Source of the DNA: Bugulina stolonifera | Taxonomy: Eukaryota > Bryozoa > Gymnolaemata > Cheilostomatida > Bugulidae | Reading direction: 5' to 3' | Assembly: GCA_935421135.1 (NCBI GenBank) | Contig: OW285191.1 | Span: forward strand, 3,129,719 to 3,193,718 | Length of the DNA stretch: 64,000 nt | Shown here: positions 1 to 11,027 of the stretch, in pieces | How positions within the stretch are numbered: the first letter of the stretch is position 1 | How the letters are laid out: every line of letters starts with the position of its first letter | Notes under the pieces: model-generated | Databases searched by the model: none | Told to the model about the DNA's origin: nothing | What the model saw: the letters and a program-made list of their open reading frames with translations, nothing else | Made by a program: the position numbers and the translations under genes

Positions 1-179
1 ATAGCCAACAATTAGCACATCTAGTACAACATTATATAGCCACAGGCTGTTATTATGCAGTAAACATACATGTAATGTATAATACAACTACAATGATGGG
101 TAAAGGACTGGTAGTGCAGTATGTATGTGCCATGTAGTAAGACTATTATAGTAATAGGCCTATGAGCAGGTAAGGTGTA

Positions 180-500
180 ATGGTGCATTGTGACTGGTGT
201 ATTAGCTATGTACACATGGCTGGTGTATTAGCTACATGTATGTACATGGCTGGTGCATTAGCTATGTACATGACTGGTGCATTAGCTATGTACATGGCTG
301 GTGTATTAACTATGTACATGGCTGGTGTATTAGCTATGTACATGGCTGGTGTATTAGCTATGTATATGGCTGGTGTGTTAGCTATGTACATGGCTGGTGT
401 ATTAGCTACATGTATGTACATGGCTGGTGTATTAGCTATGTACATGACTGGTGCATTAGCTATGTACATGGCTGGTGTATTGGCTATGTGCAAAGGTGAT
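180..500. repeat. 24-bp minisatellite
   Basis: About a dozen copies of a 24-bp unit (core ATGTACATGGCTGGTGTATT) stand in tandem, with a few units lengthened by an extra ACATGT. Because 24 is a multiple of three, open frames cross the array on both strands; these are by-products. It lies in what should be an intron or flank of the CoA-transferase-like gene to its right. Confidence 0.93.
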
Positions 501-511
501 TAGTATCATAC

Positions 512-1128
512 CCTGATATTCCGGTTCATTCCACTCAGCCAGTCCCTCGATATGTATGTGGAAGAGCTGTATATTAGATAGGCTAGCCTGTTTCCCATGG
601 TTTACGAGAGCTTTCAGCAGTGCGAACGGTGTAGCAGATGTCCCATGAACAAACACTTTATGGTCTAAAGTACAAACAGTAATGGCCAGAGCCGTTGATT
701 GTGAGAGTTACGGCACCGGAAGTAAACAAGAGGCCATATTGGGCCCATGCAGTAAAGAGTAACATTGGTCAAATTCTTCTATCGGGACCTTTGATTGGTT
801 CTATGGGCCCAACATCGCATCCATAATGTTCCCCCGGTGACACAAATCTTAGAATAAACTGTTCTGGTAATGGCAAAGAACATAATATTATTCTTTTCAA
901 TGCAAAACTTTGAACCCAAGAAGTATAAAATCACAAGACTACGTTTGATTGGATACTCAACATACTTGAGCGAATCAATGAGACGGCCTTCTCTGCGGTT
1001 GTCCATTCTGGCTCCTTGCCAGGAATTGCATGGAACGGCTCTTGGGAGGTATATACTGTTCTAGCACGACAATTTTTGTAGACGTTATGTGATAGCTGAC
1101 CTGTGGATCGGTGTACTAGTCGAAACAT
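512..1128 (-). CDS. 4-hydroxybutyrate CoA-transferase-like protein, N-terminal exons (partial)
   Basis: Two exons are visible, at 1128-966 and 664-512, joined by a GTATGT donor and a pyrimidine-rich TTTAG acceptor; both reading phases match. Exon 1 starts at a Met followed by an Arg/Ser/His-rich, acid-free stretch of about 25 residues (starts MFRLVHRSTG), as expected of a mitochondrial presequence. It then reads PFHAIPGKEPEW and TTAEKAVSLI, typical of the acetyl-CoA hydrolase/transferase family. Exon 2 contains VFVHGTSATP, which resembles the conserved N-terminal segment of 4-hydroxybutyrate CoA-transferases, then NHGKQASLSN and LFHIHIEGLA. It ends in GTATGA after EWNEPEYQ. Family members transfer CoA between short acyl groups, usually in mitochondria. 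The catalytic Glu region and all later exons lie beyond the left edge. No damage is seen in these 105 codons. The family call rests on remembered motifs, not a search. Confidence 0.78.
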
Positions 1129-1213
1129 TCTCTTATTACTACAAGATTTGGTAGCAGAAACAAATATAGTGTAAGGAAAGATAAACACTTTCAGTGACAT
1201 GAGTTGATCATTC

Positions 1214-1332
1214 AACTACATTGATCTAAGCTGATCTCTTGTCTAATTGGTTACTAACTACATTGATCTAAGCTGATCTCTTGTCTAATTGGTTACTAAC
1301 TACACTGATCTAAGCTGATCTCTTGTCTAATT
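1214..1332. repeat. 42-bp tandem repeat, about 2.8 copies
   Basis: A 42-bp unit beginning AACTACATTGATCTAAGC repeats at 1214, 1256 and 1298 with nearly no divergence. It sits just upstream of the CoA-transferase start codon and could affect its promoter; no function is evident. Confidence 0.92.
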
Positions 1333-1356
1333 GCCTTAATACAACCAATTGTTCAA

Positions 1357-1520
1357 TTAGGTGCAGTAGTGGAGAAATTTAGATAGCCTTAGTTCCTTGT
1401 TTGTGATTGGGGTTTGGGGTTAGGGCGGTCAACCAGCAAAATAAAGAGAAGACAACTTTTCCTGCTTCAGTTATGGTGAAGAACAAAGGCTATCTCAAAT
1501 TTCTCCACTTCTGCACCTAA
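1357..1520. mobile_element. 164-bp TIR MITE, copy 1
   Basis: The ends are long inverted repeats, TTAGGTGCAGTAGTGGAG on the left and CTCCACTTCTGCACCTAA on the right, together about 34 bp per arm with one bulge. Two further copies of identical length occur at 55008 and 55997. It is non-coding. The target duplication is unclear: TA within TTA..TAA would suggest a Tc1/mariner relative. Confidence 0.88.
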
Positions 1521-1631
1521 CTCCAATTGTTAGACATTACACTATGTTGCGAGCTGACGAGATTTTCAGTACTGGTGGCAAATTCAATAATTGAATTATT
1601 AATTGGAATAATTTAATAATTGATGCTTTTA

Positions 1632-1784
1632 GGCAAAGAATTTATCTTTTGAGCAGTCAGGGACTTGTTTCACAGCTATGAAAATACCAGTCCCTGACTG
1701 GGGTTTGAACCTGGAGCCTCTACGGCACCTAATCGCCTAGCACAGTGAACAGAACATGCTACCACTACACCAGCTCAGTAACCC
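1632..1784 (-). mobile_element. tRNA-derived SINE, copy 1
   Basis: Read on the minus strand, the element begins near 1784 with a tRNA-like head: an A box close to CTGGTGTAGTGGTAGC and a B box close to AGGTTCAAACC about 45 bp further on. A tail ending near GATAAATTCTTTGCC follows. A second copy of the same length lies at 40581-40730. The pol III promoter boxes plus a shared non-tRNA body are the hallmark of a SINE. It is not a tRNA gene: the anticodon arm does not fold. Confidence 0.8.
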
Positions 1785-4297
1785 AGGCTTATCAAGTCTC
1801 CCTGATTCCACAAGAAACTCCCTGATTTTCAACTCAAATGTTGGTACCCCACCCCACCCAAAATGCACACCCTCCACCCAAATGCTGAATCTCCTCAATT
1901 TTCATCAGTCGAACTTGGCAAGCCTGCAGTAACCTTAAACAGGAATTTTCATTACTCAAAAGAAAAATACCTTACCTAAAAACAACATATATATAAGATG
2001 GTCAAACCTCTTAACTTAATGATTGTTTTGTGTCAATATGTGCGCTATTGGCTGGTGAGGATCATGTTATTCCGTAAAAATGTAGGTTTTTGTACCAGTA
2101 ATGTTGAGACAAGCATTTTAACACTCTGGTTCCAGACCCCTTAGAAGCTTACAGCACCCCACACCCAGCTGTTTTATCTCGGATGTCCTCAATTGGTTCA
2201 CTTCTAACATTGGATACACAGTGTTTTACTAAGTATCACGAGTCATTCATAGTGGTGTTGAAGCCTTGGGTATTACTTTAAAACATTAATATAGATATCT
2301 CTTTATGATATAATGACCTTTAACGACCTTGAAATAAGCTTCAGTATCAGCAAATTCCTTGAATTCTCTCATTGGTTAGATTTCACTTCTCACTGATGGA
2401 ACATTCTGCAGTAGCCATGATTGGGCTTGCAGTAAGCAGCTAGCCCAGTCCTCTAAACTCCAGGTAGTTAGTCATGGAGTACCTGAATATGAATATGGTG
2501 GCAGTGCGACATGCCAAGTGCAATCTTCTTTCAAAACTTATTACGGATTATTACGCTACCTCATACTGGTACTAAAGTCTTGATGCTTTGCACTTCTTGC
2601 TTTATAGCAGATATCATGCAATGTTTTATTTCTGCAGTTCAAAATTTCTTTGCTTTCGATAAAAAGTTTTAAAATAGCTCCAGTTTCTTGATTGGCGGTT
2701 AGAGCAATTGGATTGGTGGCTTCTCCATTTTCCTAGCAGACGCAGAAGTTTTGTCATGCACGGAAATTTCGCATGATGCTTTGCTTTAGAACGCATTAGA
2801 GCTCTGTTCAGAAAGCAGTATGCCTTATCTGTTTTAGGGTCTTGGTAAAGGTGACTGTGGTCATGTGGTCAGGCTGCATTAACATCTATATGTTGCTAGA
2901 TTGATTGCAACTAATGTGACTCGGAGTTCATGCACAATCTTGTGCAGAAAGTTACTTTGGTAAGCAGATGGTTCCATATTCTAGTAGCTCTAATTACAAT
3001 TGCATCAGCAGAATGATTGTTTACAGGTTCATCATAAGAGTTGGACAGAGTTTTGTGTCCAACCACTTGGTTAAAGGAGTTACATTCACCAATTTAAGTG
3101 CTGATATGACTTTCTAAGTGACAATGTCTACAACTAATTTAATCTACAAATCGAGGTTTACCTTCTCTGTATTAGGCTACCCTGGTTGTGTAGTTGGTGT
3201 AGATTATGTACTATGTATACTAAAATCCTATCTTCATGGAGTTACTGGTGAACAAATATTCATGGCTTCCGCTGAAATACAATATTATCCTATGCTGTCT
3301 AGAATAAGCACATAGTGATACTGAAATGATTGCAAAACTACAAGTCTGCAATCCAATCATTGGAAAAACCCGAATGACCAAGCAGACCTGCCAACTCAAT
3401 TCAAGCAATTGCCCATGGCTCAAGCTCTCACTCCCTTCTCACTCATTTGCCCCAACAAAGCAATAAAAAATTATTTTTTACCCTATTATAAGGTAATAAA
3501 AATTATTGTTTTTACCTCATTTTGCTCCACTTACTTGCTATCCTCAAGTCACAAAACTCATACAAACAAAGGGTACACAGTACAGTTTGTTGGCATTGCC
3601 AAAATAGCCCTTATTTCATTCAGTATAGAGTATCAATTTATATGTTGGGATACAGAGATGCCCCTTACTAACTAGGATCCTAATACAAGACTTAGGCACC
3701 TACCATAAATGGTAACCTGAATTCAACTACAATTATCTCATTTGTCTACAGCTCATTCTATTATTACAGTTAGAGGTAAATGGTGTAATGATGTTAGTGT
3801 TATATGTATCATAGTAACCAAGGGAAATGTGCACGGGCAGATAATCCATCTACATGCCTACTGCTCATCCATATCAGGAAACTATACTTTATGCATTAGC
3901 ACCCTGTATATCCCTTCGTACAATAATATGTATAATATGTATTCTGTATAGGACATGTAACTATTATGTATACATGTATATAGTTATTGTACTATAATTA
4001 TAATTATGCCTATGTCTGTCTGCTGCACCACCTTGTCTATGAATAGTATATGCCTGTAACATAACCAAGCATACATGTAATTATATATCATTACTAATAT
4101 AATAGAACTAAAATGTAGGTTATCACATTGGATATGTTGCTTATGTTGGAATCATCTCCTCTCAGCAATGCAATACATTAACTATGAATAGCTCATGTGT
4201 CACACGTGATTAGCCACTGTTGTAGAAGCGTCACGCCATGTCATCATGGTGTCCATAGTATCAGCTCCACAATGACCTCTCTACGAATATTTGGTAG
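1785..4297. other. no gene seen
   Basis: AT-rich sequence with short ORFs only (all under 90 codons, none with recognisable motifs or flanking splice sites) and many ACATGTA words. The missing N-terminal exons of the RSPH-like gene would be expected here, but I could not find them. Confidence 0.5.
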
Positions 4298-6407
4298 GCA
4301 AAGCCTGAAGCCGAGGAAGACACGACAGAGAAAGAGGAAGGAGACGAAGACGAGGAACAGGAAGAAGAGGACGCTCCTAAACCGGCATAGAAGCCGCCAC
4401 CGGTAACTCCAAAGGAAGAGGCGAGAACTGGAGTAAACAAGAGTACATACTTTGTCTGTAACGAACGTAGGTGTTATAATAACATACAGGATGTCGTTAG
4501 ACTGACCACGTGTACCATCTATTAAGTATAATATAATATAATGCCCTATTACATACACTGTAAATACTATGTGTGATTTCCGGAGTTGTCTTCCTTTGCT
4601 TAGCTTCCTAATGGTCTAATAGTCCGTTGCTGTAGGAAACATATTTTTCTATTATAATAGGAAATTTTCTGCTCTGAGGGTTCAATGACTCACAACTTTG
4701 CCAACATCGAACTGTGATTAGCACTGAGATGTATTCTGATTGCTTTAGTCTGTTACGAGATGTAGCATCCTTGTAAAATTTTGAATGAATTATAGAGCTG
4801 CTAATTAGTATTATGATGCATGTGGATTAAACTCTGTATATTTCTAACTGCATTAATACATGATACAGCTGCAATGATAGATGTGGTAAAAAACTACTTA
4901 ACTAGGAGTATTATACTGCAGAATCTACAGTATGTGTGTAGTGTATATGTAGATGGCCAGACCTCCAGAGAGTGACATACCAGATTACCTTGACCTCTCC
5001 ATGGCTACATAGTTATATTTCCATATCTATACATGTATCTACTATTAGTAACATCAGGCATGTACTATTTACTTACAGCTGGTAAGCCATGGAAAAAGTT
5101 ACCAAATGTAACGCCTCAACAGATATCAGTAACAAGAAAAAATAAAAAAATTTTTCACTGATCGACTTGATGCGCCAGTCGTGAGTTATCCACCCTTTCC
5201 AGGAATCGAATCAAATTACCTCAGAGCACAAATAGCCAGAATCAGGTAAATACACCAAAATAACTACTGATTGAAACTAACCTTGTGGAGTTTAGATGTT
5301 CTACATACATGTAGCAGTGTTTGGGTTATTATCACAATGCTCTATGTTCTCAACTTAAGTGAACATTTCAGTGCGGGCACTCATGTCTCCCCACCCCCAA
5401 CGATTACTACCAATTTTATGCCAAAGAGGAGGAAGATGAGGAGGAAACACAGAGAGATAACTTTGTAGAGAACTTAGACTGTGAGGGAATTCCAGTCAGA
5501 GATCTGTGTGACCCTTCGCTACCGAATTAGGTGCATCATGCACAGGTGAGCACAACTCCAAATAACTCTGTGAGGAAAACTATTAGTGCACGATTAGGAC
5601 TAGCCGGGTTTGAAAGCGGGAATAGAGATTGCAATTACTGGTTATGTGCCAGTGTGTTGAAACTGTGCTAGTCAACATGCAGAACAGAGAATAATTGTAA
5701 TTAAGCTGACTGAAGCTCCCTCCTGTTCCTTACTATCTACCGTGGACATGAACACTCCAAACATGAAAAATTTCCTCCAATAAACAAAATAATAGTCATA
5801 GGCCTAAACCCAAATCTACAATTAAAATTTGCCATAGACTATAAACACTATTGCATATCAAACAAAGTCAAATTCAATGGAGAGAAACATCAAAAAATAG
5901 AAAAACTTTGCATAAAAATACTAGGCTTGGCCTGTTGTATATCAATGCTTGCATGTACATGTACATTACATGGCTATTGTATCGATCAGATTTTACCCGA
6001 AGTCAATTTACAAACAGAACATGTAAAAGAAAGTGTCATTATAAATTTCAAAACAAAGTACATGTAGCTTGACATGAATGCAATAGGGCTGTGGGAGCTG
6101 TGATGTAATAGTGTGAGGGTCATCAAAGTGACTATATACGTCTGCAGGGTTGGTGCAGTTGGTGGAATCCTGCGCAGAAGAATGAAGATGATTTCGAAGA
6201 CGAAGATGAAGAAGAAGAGAAAGAGGAAGTAGATGAGCCAGACTCCGAGGTCGGCCCTCCACCACTTACACCTCTTAGTAAAGATGCAGAGATAGACAAT
6301 ATGCCTGCATGGACTCCCAAACATTCCACCAGCATCATCTCTCAGTACACCATTGCAGTGCTCAAGAGCAACCACTGGCCGGGAGCATTTGCCTTCTGTT
6401 TCGAAAA
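4298..6407 (+). pseudogene. radial spoke head protein 4/6-like (RSPH4A/RSPH6A), damaged and incomplete
   Basis: Four exon-like segments match the C-terminal half of the ciliary radial spoke head protein RSPH4A/6A. Segment 1, 4298-4466: an acidic run, then TPKEEARTGVNK and TYFVCNE. Segment 2, 5079-5245: [39 protein letters not shown]. Segment 3, 5372-5545: AGTHVSPP, an acidic stretch, then VHHAQ. Segment 4, about 6131-6407: QGWCSWWNP, acidic run, [30 protein letters not shown]. Borders use AG/GT, and phases agree between segments 1-2 and 2-3. Damage: TAG before KPPPVTP (about 4388), an extra base in the A/T run near 5148-5157 that shifts the frame, and TAG where the family has Trp before VHH (about 5528). 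The last conserved block (the IGWGHKY region) and the whole N-terminal half are absent. This is most simply a pseudogene. Sequencing error could explain the homopolymer shift but not both stops. Confidence 0.82.
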
Positions 6408-6485
6408 GTGAGTAGAGCATTGCATTGCACAGCAGTTTGTATTGACGCTACAATTGTAGCACCAGACATCATTATGTAATAATAT

Positions 6486-6640
6486 TGTAATGGTTTTTCG
6501 TTTCTGGTATGGTCGTCCTAAGACGACTCCCGATCCCAAAGTGAAGAGCCTATGAGTGGTGCTAGGCCTTCGCATTACATGAAAGATCGAGCAGTCTCAG
6601 TAATCAAAGTACTACCAGAGATGACCCATCTGGTCCCGAG
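6486..6640 (-). mobile_element. truncated LTR, related to the solo LTR at 39638
   Basis: Starting at TGTAATGGTT, this piece aligns over about 150 bp with the first part of the 807-bp LTR at 39638-40444, including GGTCGTCC, CCTATGAGTGGT and CGCATTACATGAAAG. It then dissolves into an ATACAT repeat. Only the edge that is the 3' end of the minus-oriented LTR survives. It truncates the RSPH-like pseudogene about 80 bp past its last exon. Confidence 0.8.
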
Positions 6641-6660
6641 TATTGCCTGGGTACTCATGA

Positions 6661-6661
6661 G

Positions 6662-6693
<32 letters not shown>

Positions 6694-6706
6694 TATATAA
6701 TATATA
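6661..6706. repeat. ATACAT/TA microsatellite
   Basis: Short run of ACATAT units grading into TATATA at the broken edge of the LTR fragment. Confidence 0.85.
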
Positions 6707-7059
6707 TCCGTATAATTTTTTTCACATTCACTCTCTATTGTAAGGGGTCTCCGTCCTCAAAACGGAGGGTTTACCGGTTGTAGCCTTAAAACCGAGCAAT
6801 AAAACACTAGCTAGTACATTAAAAACCATTTACCTCTCCAAACCAAAGGGGTAGACGGTACTAGCGCAGCTTCCGCTCATACTCACCCCTTATCAGTTCA
6901 CATTTCTTCTATTGTCTTCATTCGTAGGTGGGGGGTGACATCGCACGCGCACGATGCGCTCTCTCCCTATTGGAGTTCGCTACCCGGGGGAAAGTGGACG
7001 TGGTGGTCAAAGAAATTGGTGGCGAGTCCACGACATCATCGTAGAGGCGGGTCTATTTG

Positions 7060-7266
<207 letters not shown>

Positions 7267-7329
7267 GGCGATGAGAAGACAAGCATCCATCTATCCCGTT
7301 TATCTATTTCTATTTCTACCCCTCCGAGC

Positions 7330-8175
7330 GATGATGTCGTCGGCTAACCTCCTCGCGAAGTCTACGGTTTGAAGCGCGGAAGAGCCACCGCCTTCACTTC
7401 CCCTCGCCACTCGTCACGGGGACGGGTGATTTCCCTAGGGGAGGGTCCGGGGAAAATGAGGGTTAAGGCGCGAGTCTTTCATCGAAAGTCCGGGGGCGCT
7501 CGAACAGAGGAGCGCGCGAGTGCGGTGTCACCCCGACCAGTTCAGTCTCAACAGTCCCCGGCGAAGAAATCATCCGGAAGCACCACCACCACTCGGTAAG
7601 TTTCTTATAGTAGTATAGTCAGCGTCGTAAACTCTGCACGGGCACTCCGCACGGATGTAGCCTATCATTACTCTAACCCGTATTTTCCTTCGCTTCACCC
7701 TACTCCAGCCGACGGTCCGCCCGCGAGGGCCGCGACGGGTCGTTGGGGCGGGAGGGCGGGGGAGGGGCGGGGGATGGGCGGGGGGAGGGCGGCGTGGGGC
7801 CATGGTTGGACTCGCAAACGAGAACCGCCGCGAGGCGGAGGGCGAGGCGGAGGGGAGGGGTGGGGAGGGGCGGGGACGGGTGGAGGGAGGACGAGTGGGG
7901 TTCGCGGGGCGGGGGGGGGGGGGGGCGCGCGCGTACGCGCGCCCTTTCACCCGAGCCGTGGGACGGGACGGGGCGCGGAGTTTGCTCTTTAGACTGGGTT
8001 CTACGGAACAGCCGATGAGGTTTTTGAAACCCCACCCGCGATCGGGGGGTAGGTTCTAGGGCTTTGCACATAGTGAGGTTTAGGGAAGGGGAGGGGGCGA
8101 GAGGACGGGTGGGGTGGTCGTCCGCCCGGGGAGTTTTTGGATCTAGGGCTAATAAGACGCGGAAATGGCCGGGTG
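7330..8175. other. GC-rich, CpG-rich island
   Basis: Composition jumps from AT-rich to strongly GC-rich for about 850 bp, then falls back abruptly near 8180. CpG is dense on both sides of 7600. G-runs are long, including an uninterrupted run near 7909-7925, with high potential for G-quadruplexes. A plus-strand frame at 7369-7595 codes for a basic Ser/Arg-rich stretch ending KKSSGSTTTT just before GTAAGT, so a first exon with a CpG-island promoter is possible. Other open frames here are by-products of GC richness. The island could also be foreign or misassembled DNA. I recognise no gene in it. Confidence 0.6.
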
Positions 8176-8460
8176 TCTGTGCAGATCTGCACTGACTATA
8201 CTACTGTCATGTGGGCAGCCAACATTGAGTAAAAAATTTCTTTGTAAAGGTAAAACATCATTGTTGTAACGACACACACACATACAGATGTAAGTACAGC
8301 ACTCTAGCTAGCGTATAAACAACACCTTACTCAGTACATTGTGATGTGGAGGAATCGATAGACCGCTCTTGTTCCTTTCCGTGTGAGTACTCGCACCCTC
8401 ACGCAAAACATCACAAAATTGTGCTATTTCTTTTGTTGGTGTCGTTAAAAGATGTTTCCT

Positions 8461-9075
8461 CAAACATCGGACGCCAGCTATTCAATCACCTGAACGATGA
8501 ACTTCCACCTAACAGCACACTCCATAAAATCTTCAACAAAAGTATGATCAAGATAAGCTACAGCGGGTGCTCAAACATAAAATCCGTCATCAATGGAAAC
8601 AACAAAAAACTAATGCAGGAAAAACCTACATGTACACCAAACAGACTATGTAACTGCAGAGAACCTACAAACTGCCCAATAAATAATGAATGCCTAAAAA
8701 ACTGCATCATATACCAAGCTACAGTTACCACCAAAAAAAAAACTAAAACCGCCACAAACATATGTAGGATTTACTGAAAATACTTTTGAAACTCGTTACA
8801 GGAACCACAAAACATCTTTTAACGACACCAACAAGAGAAATAGCACAGAATTAAGTAACATTTGGATATTTAAAGACAAGAAATAGCATACGACATTAAA
8901 TGGACCATCCTCAAACACGCCACTGAATTCAACACCAACAGCAAACGTTGTGATTTATGCCTATGGGAAAAATTCTACATCATCTATAAATCTAAACTGG
9001 CCACATTAAACAATAGAAATGAACTTGTATCCACTTGTAGGCATGCCCCCAAACACTTGCTGGCACAGAGAACGT
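8461..9075 (+). pseudogene. Penelope-type GIY-YIG endonuclease region, degenerate
   Basis: The frame reads NSTLHKIFNKSMIKISYSGC, then NIKSVINGNNKK, then a Cys-rich knuckle (CNCREPTNCPINNECLKNC) and IIYQATV, the usual order of the PLE segment between reverse transcriptase and nuclease. After a frame change near 8760 it continues YVGFTENTFETRYRNHKTSF, equivalent to the family's YIGLTE..F..R...H motif (here YVG replaces YIG; the catalytic-type Arg is visible). After another break it reads KRCDLCLWEKFYIIY and LATLNNRNELVSTCRH. At least two frameshifts or stops interrupt it, so it is not functional. Nothing upstream encodes a reverse transcriptase. Confidence 0.8.
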
Positions 9076-9176
9076 AACTTTCTAACTTTGCATCATCCCC
9101 AACATAATGAAAACACTAATGTCATATTTTAAAAAAAATTCACATCAAGTTGAACATAATGTACATTGTATGATTT

Positions 9177-9227
9177 CATTTTACCTGATGAGTACTTACA
9201 AGTACAAAACTATATAGTAGTAAAATG
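9177..9227 (+). ncRNA. hammerhead-ribozyme-like fold (type I), G12 substituted
   Basis: The parts come in canonical order. Stem I 5' arm CATTTTAC (9177-9184), core CTGATGA (9185-9191), stem II GTACTT-AC-AAGTAC (9192-9205), AAA in place of core GAA (9206-9208), stem III AC..GT closing a TATATA loop (9209-9218), H17 = A (9219), then stem I 3' arm GTAAAATG (9220-9227). Both stem I and stem II are perfectly complementary. The single deviation is the general base G12, here A, which should abolish or sharply reduce cleavage. Position directly after a PLE coding region fits known PLE hammerheads. Confidence 0.72.
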
Positions 9228-9589
9228 AATTAAATAAATAAACATTGCCAATTTCATCTGTTCTTATAATAGTTTATCTATATATTATATGTGTATAATG
9301 CCCGACGATACAAAATCCAATATTTATTTATATAATATTTACAGAGATGTTTGCAAGTTTTTTTTAAAAACTTGAGTCTCCATACCTAACTCTTAAAATT
9401 TTTCCTTCAAGTTACGAGTCAAGTTTTTCACTACTCATAAAAAATTTTCAAGTTTCAATTCAATTCTTTGCTTGTTTTTGTTACACTCAAGTTTTTCTCA
9501 AGTCTTTCAGACTTGCTTCAAGTCAAGTCACAATTCAATTCTTTTGCAAGCACCTTCTCGCGAGTTATATGTTACCCAGCTGTTTATTT

Positions 9590-9985
9590 CAAGTTTTTTC
9601 AAGTCTTCCAATTTAATGTTCAATTCAATTCACAATTCAATTCTTTTCTTGAAAAAATGGAGAGTCACAAGTCTTTTCTTATATCTACGAGTTACGAGTC
9701 ATTCACATTTTCCCTTAAAGTTTTAACAAGTCTTTCATTTTAATGTGCAATTCAATTCACAATTCTCTTCTTGAAAAATTGTAGAGTCACAAGTCTTTTC
9801 TTGTATCTACGAGTTACGAGTCATTCACATTTTTCCTTAAAGTTTTTACAAGTCTTACAATTTAATGTTTAATTCAATTCACAATTCAATTCTTTTCTTG
9901 AAAAATTGGAGAGTCACAAGTCTTTTCTTTTATCTACGAGTTACGAGTCATTCACCTTTTTCCTTCCAGTTTTTACAAGCATTTT
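9590..9985. repeat. tandem repeat of 122-127 bp at hAT sub-terminus
   Basis: Three copies of a unit containing GAGTTACGAGTCATTCAC and CAATTCAATTCACAATTC; the marker GTTACGAG falls at 9691, 9813 and 9940. Sub-terminal repeated motifs of this kind are usual transposase-binding regions in hAT elements. Confidence 0.85.
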
Positions 9986-9999
9986 AATCTATTCTTATT

Positions 10000-11027
10000 T
10001 ATTGTTTAGTTGAAAGTTCACAATCAGTATAAAATTTCTGATTTCACTTCTTTTCTTGAAAGCAAAAGAAAATCAATTCAATTTTTCATGTATGCAGTAT
10101 GCATCACACAGTTTTTTAATTTCTAACTCAAAGTTTACATAGGTGATCAATATTATATTATAATTTAAAATTGATAATACTACACTTATGAATTACATGT
10201 ATTTTACATTGATTCTTCAATAATATTTTTCTTCAAATGTGCCTAGTGCCTAGACTTCTGTGCAGAGCCTTTTATAGTGATTTTAACCAGCTCTGCTTCT
10301 GTATAACAAAGGATAACATAACATCTTCCAAACAAGGAAGAAGGAACTAAGGCTACCTAAAGGCAAACATTTCGTCACCACAGAGCATCTACCTCTATGA
10401 GAGCGCCTAAACGCAGAAAATGATCAGAAGAAGTTGTCTGCTCTCATACAGGAGATGACAACCTCTTGTCTGGCTGCCCATAAGTTGATACCCCAAAGTC
10501 AATTGAAACTTTCAATTTAAATGCTAGCAACTTTGAACATCATGTTAGCTGTAAATCAAGAATTGCTTTCTCACATAGTGAAAAAACACGACATTTAAAT
10601 GCATGTATACTATTGGGAAAATACTACATACACATTAAAAAATATGTGGATTTGAGATGGAGTAACTTTTATTGATGTTCATTAAACTATTAGTATAATT
10701 TTGTGTATAGCTTGTGTAGAGTATTCAAGACATTTGGAAACAAAATTAAAGTTTTGATAATGTTGTTTTATGATCAACATTATAAGCAGATAGAGCTACA
10801 ATGCATATGTTGTTTATACAAAAACATCATAAAATATAGTAAGTGGTATAGGAGGATAAGATATAGCCTATAGGAGAACGGTATTATGACTAGGCCTAAA
10901 CTTCTATTAATTATTATTATGCTATGTATTGTGTAAAATTAACTAGGGGAATAGTAATGCCATACTATGTATTATGCTACACATGCACATTTTGTATATT
11001 ATATGGTTTCTATTAAATTAATTGAGG
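10000..11027. other. non-coding part of the hAT element
   Basis: Very AT-rich, without ORFs of note. It probably holds the 3' untranslated region and internal spacer of the transposase gene. Confidence 0.45.

Larger units (their letters stand above)
8417..9230 (+). mobile_element. Penelope-like retroelement 3' remnant
   Basis: A 5'-truncated Penelope-like element (PLE) is suggested by three things: the linker and GIY-YIG endonuclease region at 8461-9075, a hammerhead-like fold at 9177-9227 immediately downstream, and a 41-bp inverted repeat joining its left edge (8417-8457) to its interior (8812-8852). Hammerheads and inverted partial terminal repeats are both known features of animal PLEs. 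The reverse transcriptase is not present. Confidence 0.72.

Noticed and set aside
180..500. Regular spacing resembling a CRISPR array
   Set aside because: Units are contiguous 24-bp repeats without spacers, in a eukaryotic context; it is a minisatellite.
1632..1784. tRNA gene
   Set aside because: A and B boxes are present but acceptor and anticodon stems do not pair, and a second copy with the same non-tRNA tail exists; it is a SINE.
7570..8192. Several overlapping Arg/Pro/Gly-rich ORFs on both strands of the GC island
   Set aside because: Stop codons are rare in GC-rich DNA; no motif, no splice consistency apart from the single 7369-7595 frame, which is mentioned only as a possibility.
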